From the NCBI GenBank assembly GCA_964586675.1, contig CAZPHQ010000007.1, positions 41,613 to 105,612 on the forward strand: 64,000 nt of DNA. The letters are read 5' to 3'. The stretch comes from JADLGH01 sp964586675. GTDB lineage: Bacteria; Desulfobacterota_D; UBA1144; Nemesobacterales; UBA2774. Of this stretch, positions 60,087 through 64,000 are shown piece after piece. How positions within the stretch are numbered: position 1 is the first letter of the stretch; every line of letters begins with the position of its first letter. Both the position numbers and the translations under genes were made by a program. The notes under the pieces were generated by a model that saw only the letters and a program-made list of their open reading frames with translations, searched no databases and was not told the origin of the DNA.

Positions 60087-61796
60087 TCACGCGCCGAAAA
60101 AGAGCCTTATATTCACGGCGTCCCTCTTGGAGGACGTCTCGATCTTGTCGGGATAAACCCCCGTCAGGAACCCCTTTATCCCGTGGACGAATGCATCCTC
60201 TTCCAGGAAATGCTTCTTCTGCACACCGACCCCGGGGAGCGCCAGCAGCGTCCCCTTGTAGGAAATGGTCACTTCTAAATAAACCTCGTCGTAACTCGCC
60301 TCCAGATTCACCGGGCCTTTCAGGAGCCCGGCCTCGTTCAGGTGATTCACTACCTCTTCGACAGTCGACTTTGCGTGCTCTATGGTCTCGTCGTCGAGCC
60401 GCCATTTCTTCTCGCTCGCCTTGAGGAACTTCACGAGGGAGTCGAGCGTCGGCGCAAGCTCGCCGCCGACGAACACTTCCGTCTTCCTTATTCCGAGCCT
60501 GAATATGAGGACGAGAATTATCGCCGAAATGAGGGCTATAGAAAGAGTCGTGTCCGTAATGACCAAAAGCCATTCGGGGAACTTGTCGAAGTATCCGTGA
60601 AATACCTTCCGGCCTATCCCCAAAAGTAGGGAGACTCCGATGACGTACGTCATCCTGGAGTCGAGGTTCCGCGTGGTCATTATCTCTATACCGCCCGCAA
60701 TCATGAACGCGCCGCTCACAACCAGCGACGCCCCGACGACAGGGAGAGGAAGCATCAGGAAGAGTGCGGATACCTTCGGGAAGAATGCGAGGACTATAAG
60801 CATAATTCCGGTCGGGAAGGCCATGTAGCGGCTCGTCGAGCCTGCGGCCTGCGAAAGCCCGACGATCCCCGGCGTAGCATTCATCCCCGGCGCGCCCATG
60901 AATCCTCCGAGCATGCAGCCTATTCCGTCCGCGAGCATGCCTTTCTTTATGGGCCCGTAGTCCGGCTTTTTCCAGTCGGTGTCGTTTATTTTCTCGGCCG
61001 TCGTCACGACGCCTATAGTTCTCAGCGACGCCGCAATCGCCGCCGTCACGAACGCGGGAACAAGCGAGAGCTCGAAATCGTAGGATATGAATGAAATGTC
61101 GGGCAGAGCGAAAACCGGGGCGTTCTTGAAGAGCTCGATGCTGCTTTCGGGAACTATCCCCAGGAAGAGCGCCGCGACGAACGCAATCGAGATCCCGGCG
61201 AGGGAGCAAAGGAGGCGGAGAATCCCCTTGAACCATATGCTGAACCCCATGATTATCCAGAGCGCGATCATTCCCACGAGGAGATGCTGCGAGTACCCGG
61301 GCTGGCCGTAGCCCCTTATGTACAGCATGTTATCGAGCGCGACGAGCCCGAGCTCTATGCCGATGACAAGCACTATAAACCCCGCGACAGCCGGCGGGAA
61401 CACCGGCTTCAGGCGCTTTATGAGGAGCGACATGATTATCTCGATAGCCCCGGCGAATATGGTCATCGCGAATACCGCGGGAAATCCCCCCGTCTTCACC
61501 GCCAGAACGCAGGGGGCGAGGTACACGGCCGAATAAACCGGCGAGGCGAAATACCCCGAGCCGACCGGGCCCTTCCAGAGCGACTGCAGCATGGTGGCGA
61601 TTCCGATGGCTATCATCGCCATGCTTATCGAGCTTGCCACCATTTCCGGGGGTACGGTCGTGTACTCCGACAGGAGCACTATATAAACTAGCGTGACGGA
61701 TATGTAGATTACGAACTGGAAGCCGAGCGGGATCAGCCGACTTAATGGCGGTACGTCGCTGACGCCGTATATAAGGTCGGAGGGCTTGGTGGCCAA
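60087..61796 (-). CDS. NCS2-type permease with C-terminal HATPase-like domain
   Basis: A 569-residue protein. Residues about 20-455 form the 14-helix nucleobase/ascorbate (xanthine-uracil) permease fold, with the conserved GIELGLVALDN-type helix and GCMLGGFMGAPGMNATPG near the substrate site. After it a soluble domain (about 456-569) resembles the GHKL kinase-like ATPase of the RsbW type: DDETIEHAKSTVEEVVNHLN has the E-x3-N N-box. The catalytic G-boxes are weak, so it may bind rather than hydrolyse a nucleotide. The start is TTG 61796 with GGAG about 6-9 bases upstream. The substrate is probably a purine or pyrimidine, unproven. Confidence 0.82.
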   Translation of the reverse strand: MATKPSDLIYGVSDVPPLSRLIPLGFQFVIYISVTLVYIVLLSEYTTVPPEMVASSISMAMIAIGIATMLQSLWKGPVGSGYFASPVYSAVYLAPCVLAVKTGGFPAVFAMTIFAGAIEIIMSLLIKRLKPVFPPAVAGFIVLVIGIELGLVALDNMLYIRGYGQPGYSQHLLVGMIALWIIMGFSIWFKGILRLLCSLAGISIAFVAALFLGIVPESSIELFKNAPVFALPDISFISYDFELSLVPAFVTAAIAASLRTIGVVTTAEKINDTDWKKPDYGPIKKGMLADGIGCMLGGFMGAPGMNATPGIVGLSQAAGSTSRYMAFPTGIMLIVLAFFPKVSALFLMLPLPVVGASLVVSGAFMIAGGIEIMTTRNLDSRMTYVIGVSLLLGIGRKVFHGYFDKFPEWLLVITDTTLSIALISAIILVLIFRLGIRKTEVFVGGELAPTLDSLVKFLKASEKKWRLDDETIEHAKSTVEEVVNHLNEAGLLKGPVNLEASYDEVYLEVTISYKGTLLALPGVGVQKKHFLEEDAFVHGIKGFLTGVYPDKIETSSKRDAVNIRLFFGA

Positions 61797-62016
61797 GAGA
61801 GACTCCCGCGATCAGACCAAACGAGGATAAACGAATTTACATAACCGGGCGGCCGAATTCAATATGCGGAAGCGCCGTCGGGAGCGTGAAAATATCATAT
61901 TCCGCTAGTCTCTACGCACGTCCCGTCCGCCGGCGTGAGAGAATGAAAACGAACCTAAAACTTTTTCCCGGCTGCATCGTATAATTATTCATAGACAGCT
62001 GACGGACGGGCGCCCG

Positions 62017-62652
62017 GTGTTCGGCATAAGAAAGAACGGCGACATAACAGACGAAGAGGCCATGAAAAAATTCCAGAGCGGCGACGAGTCGGGCTTTAAC
62101 GTCCTTCTCGCGCGCCACGGTCCGGGCGTGCTCAGGTTTATAATGAAGATGACGGGGGCCGACAAGGCGCGCGCCGAAGACCTTCTCCAGGAGGTGTTCG
62201 TGAAGGTGATAGAACGGCGCGGGCACTACGACCCCGGCCAGAAATTCACCACGTGGCTCTACAGCATAGCCCGGAACCACTGCATAGATTTTCTGAGGAC
62301 CGAGAGCTTCAGGCGGCACAGCTCCCTCGACGCGCCCATATCGGCCGAAGGCGAAAGCGGTGCGGTAGTGATAGATATTATAAGGGGAGGGGAAAGGACG
62401 CAGGACGAAAGGGTCTTCGACCGCGAGGTGAGGGACGTGCTCGACGAGGGTCTCGACGGCCTGAAAGAGGAATTCAGAGAGGTTTTTTTGTTGCGCGAAG
62501 TCGAGGGGCTTTCCCTCGACGAGATAGCCAACGTCACCGGCTCTCCGCTCGGCACCGTAAAGAGCCGCCTGAGATACGCCTACAGGGACCTCAGGCGCGT
62601 CTTCACAGAATCCGGCTGTTTCGAAGAGATGCGAAAGGCGAGGGGTGAATAA
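62017..62652 (+). CDS. ECF-type RNA polymerase sigma factor
   Basis: A 211-residue group 4 sigma factor. Region 2 (about 30-100) has DLLQEVFVKVIERR and FTTWLYSIARNHCIDFLR. Region 4 (about 140-195) has EFREVFLLREVEGLSLDEIA and the helix-turn-helix GSPLGTVKSRLRYAYRDLRR. It directs transcription of a stress or envelope regulon. The start is GTG 62017; a perfect TATAAT at 61980-61985 may be its -10 box. The stop abuts the start of the anti-sigma gene (TAAATG), so the two are coupled. Confidence 0.95.
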   Translation: MFGIRKNGDITDEEAMKKFQSGDESGFNVLLARHGPGVLRFIMKMTGADKARAEDLLQEVFVKVIERRGHYDPGQKFTTWLYSIARNHCIDFLRTESFRRHSSLDAPISAEGESGAVVIDIIRGGERTQDERVFDREVRDVLDEGLDGLKEEFREVFLLREVEGLSLDEIANVTGSPLGTVKSRLRYAYRDLRRVFTESGCFEEMRKARGE

Positions 62653-63702
62653 ATGGACAAAATGAACTGCGAAAAGTGCAGCGAGCTTCTGATAGAATAC
62701 ATCGGCGGCCAGCTCTCTCCCGAGGAGGCAGCGTTCGTCAGATCTCACTTTGAGGCCTGCCCCGAATGCCTCCGCGAATACGAAGACTATACCGAGATAA
62801 GGCGGGCAGTCGCTGAAACCGCCGCCGTCCCGGAATTATCTCCCGAAACGGTAACCGCGCTCGCACGCGCCGCTAAGAATAGCGTCTCGAAAGACCGGAA
62901 GCCGTTCTGGAAGAGGATCGCCTTCTCGCCTTTCCTGGTTCCCGCGCTTTCCTCTGCGATCGCGCTGTCAGTATGGTTCTACTACGGTAACACGGGAATG
63001 CACCTTCCGCCGGGCAGCCCTTCTTCGACTACCGTCATGGCGAAAAAGGTCGAGCCCGTCTTTGAAGGCTCCGGCGGGAATAGTAACAAGGACGCATCTC
63101 CCGTTCCGGAGCGCGAGAGGGCGCTCAGCCAGGATACGGAGCTCCGCGCGCAGTCCTATGGCGAAGCTGACGCCATGGTTGAGCAAAAGGCCGCCGCACC
63201 TGCCCCGCCGCCAGCGCCGATGGCCGCGCGCGACGCCGCCCCTCCGGCGGAGTCCGGGCGCATGAGCGCAGCTCGGAAGGTGCGGAAGATGGAGTCGCCG
63301 GCAGGCGGCGCGGGAGAGGAAGCTTCCGAGCTCGCGGACTCGTCCGAGAGCGAACAGACCGGGATGTATTCGCCGTCCGCCGCGGCGGGTGAATACGACG
63401 CGGTTCTTCAAACAGCCCTCCGGCAGCAGGAATCCGGCGACTGTGCCTCGTCCATAAAAACGAACGAGGCCCTTCTCAAGTCACGCCCCGAGCCGCCTCT
63501 GAGCGTGCAGGCCGTTTCGTATAAATCCCTCGCCGAGTGCTACGAGCAGAAGGGCGAGGTCGGAAAGGCTGTCTACAACTACAGGCAGCTCGAAATGATA
63601 TCCCCGGCCGAAGCCCCTTATGCCAACACCCGCATAAGCGAGCTCAAGGGGCAGGGCGCAGTCGCCGCCACGCCCTCCCCCACAGTAACGCCCGTGAACT
63701 GA
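62653..63702 (+). CDS. Membrane anti-sigma factor with zinc-finger domain and periplasmic tail
   Basis: A 349-residue partner of the adjacent sigma factor. The N-terminal zf-HC2/ZAS domain (about 5-50) has CEKC and HFEACPEC, i.e. His-x3-Cys-x2-Cys, which would bind the sigma factor and hold zinc. One membrane helix lies at about 95-115. Outside it come a low-complexity Ala/Pro/Glu-rich region (about 125-250) and a C-terminal helical domain with a TPR-like look (about 255-335). This is longer than the usual anti-sigma and may sense a periplasmic partner. Confidence 0.9.
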   Translation: MDKMNCEKCSELLIEYIGGQLSPEEAAFVRSHFEACPECLREYEDYTEIRRAVAETAAVPELSPETVTALARAAKNSVSKDRKPFWKRIAFSPFLVPALSSAIALSVWFYYGNTGMHLPPGSPSSTTVMAKKVEPVFEGSGGNSNKDASPVPERERALSQDTELRAQSYGEADAMVEQKAAAPAPPPAPMAARDAAPPAESGRMSAARKVRKMESPAGGAGEEASELADSSESEQTGMYSPSAAAGEYDAVLQTALRQQESGDCASSIKTNEALLKSRPEPPLSVQAVSYKSLAECYEQKGEVGKAVYNYRQLEMISPAEAPYANTRISELKGQGAVAATPSPTVTPVN

Positions 63703-63744
63703 GCGCATGACGCGCGCGGTCTCGTAAAGTGACAAGCCCTGCTA

Positions 63745-64000
63745 CGTGAATCATAATATTGCAAGCCGTGTAAACGGCGAAGCAATACCTCTCCGGGACG
63801 TCGAAATTGGGCGGACAACGTCCGCAGGATTGCGACATAGGGCAGTATTGAATTCATAGCACTGTTCGCGCGTCCATTCGATTAAATCGCCTTCCTTGCT
63901 ATGTCGAGATGATCGAGTGGATGAGCGATAAAAATCTGACTCCTTTAATATTCCCTCTCCCTTGAGGGGAGAGGGGGTGGGGTGAGGGTGATTAATCAGA
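63745..64000. repeat. Interspersed repeat, copy B (runs to the window edge)
   Basis: Part 1 (63745-63813) reads CGTGAATCATAATATTGCAA, a bulge, GAAGCAATAC and TCCGGGACGTC. After about 95 bases of unrelated sequence, part 2 (63913 on) reads GAGTGGATGAGCGATAAAAA, then CCCTCTCCCTTGAGGGGAGA and GGGGGTGGGGTGAGGGT. It is the same composite as 59768-59890 with a different middle. Confidence 0.7.

Noticed and set aside
59654..60278. Two frames (59654-59923 minus, 59883-60278 plus) after fumC
   Set aside because: They lie in repeat sequence and the second runs into the permease gene on the other strand; low-complexity translations without start signals.
1..64000. tRNA, rRNA and CRISPR candidates
   Set aside because: I read the intergenic gaps for cloverleaf-like GGTTCRANNCC patterns and for evenly spaced direct repeats and found none; a covariance search could still reveal a missed tRNA.

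Overview
The window is one continuous stretch of a bacterial chromosome, mostly GC-rich, densely packed and with frequent AUA isoleucine codons. The cell is Gram-negative: it encodes a BamA/TamA-type Omp85 protein, lipoproteins, a Tat component and three outer-membrane-like DUF3943 proteins. It is aerobic, with a bc-type complex joined to a caa3-type oxidase in one operon. The gene mix resembles uncultured Desulfobacterota- or Dadabacteria-like lineages, but the sequence alone does not fix the taxon. I saw no rRNA, tRNA, CRISPR array or intact insertion sequence.

Layout. 0-5 kb: indolepyruvate:ferredoxin oxidoreductase (iorA cut by the window edge, then iorB), carA and an RMD1/DUF155 membrane protein. 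5-9 kb: a REC-HD-GYP c-di-GMP phosphodiesterase, then an AT-rich two-gene cassette with its own consensus promoter; it encodes a membrane protein and a PD-(D/E)XK-like nuclease with a glycine-zipper membrane segment. 9-18 kb: gatB, a PIG-L deacetylase, an Ogg2-like DNA glycosylase, a DUF4396 membrane protein, and a FUSC / Na+:H+ antiporter / lipoprotein / HlyD transport group. 18.1-20.2 kb: a second AT-rich patch with a lipoprotein and a Cys-rich secreted metzincin-like protein whose signal peptide is broken by a frameshift. 20.4-23.5 kb: HtrA/DegP and NDH-2. 23.5-29.9 kb (minus strand): ctaC-ctaD-ctaE-ctaG-subunit IV-Rieske-cytochrome b/c. 30-40 kb: Omp85 protein, TatA/B, an MDR oxidoreductase, DUF4239, a degenerate M3-like pseudopeptidase, an MFS transporter and a large exported HEAT-repeat protein.

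40.1-46.1 kb: a small coiled protein, then a promoter and a clear c-di-GMP-I (GEMM) riboswitch in front of a 1545-residue TPR protein and a secreted protein. 46-54 kb: hisS, a GT4 glycosyltransferase, three tandem DUF3943 paralogues (the third with a 3' frameshift), a cupredoxin and a small lipoprotein. 54.7-64 kb: a phasin-like protein, a CDP-alcohol phosphatidyltransferase, DUF4336, an SDR, fumC, an NCS2 permease with a C-terminal kinase-like ATPase domain, and an ECF sigma / anti-sigma pair. Gaps in this last part hold copies of a small interspersed repeat.

The strongest second-look items are the AT-rich nuclease/membrane cassette, the riboswitch-controlled giant TPR protein, the frameshifted metzincin, the triplicated DUF3943 locus and the pseudopeptidase. 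The two apparent single-base deletions (near 19941 and 53701) each break an otherwise sensible reading frame, and may be sequencing errors or real mutations.
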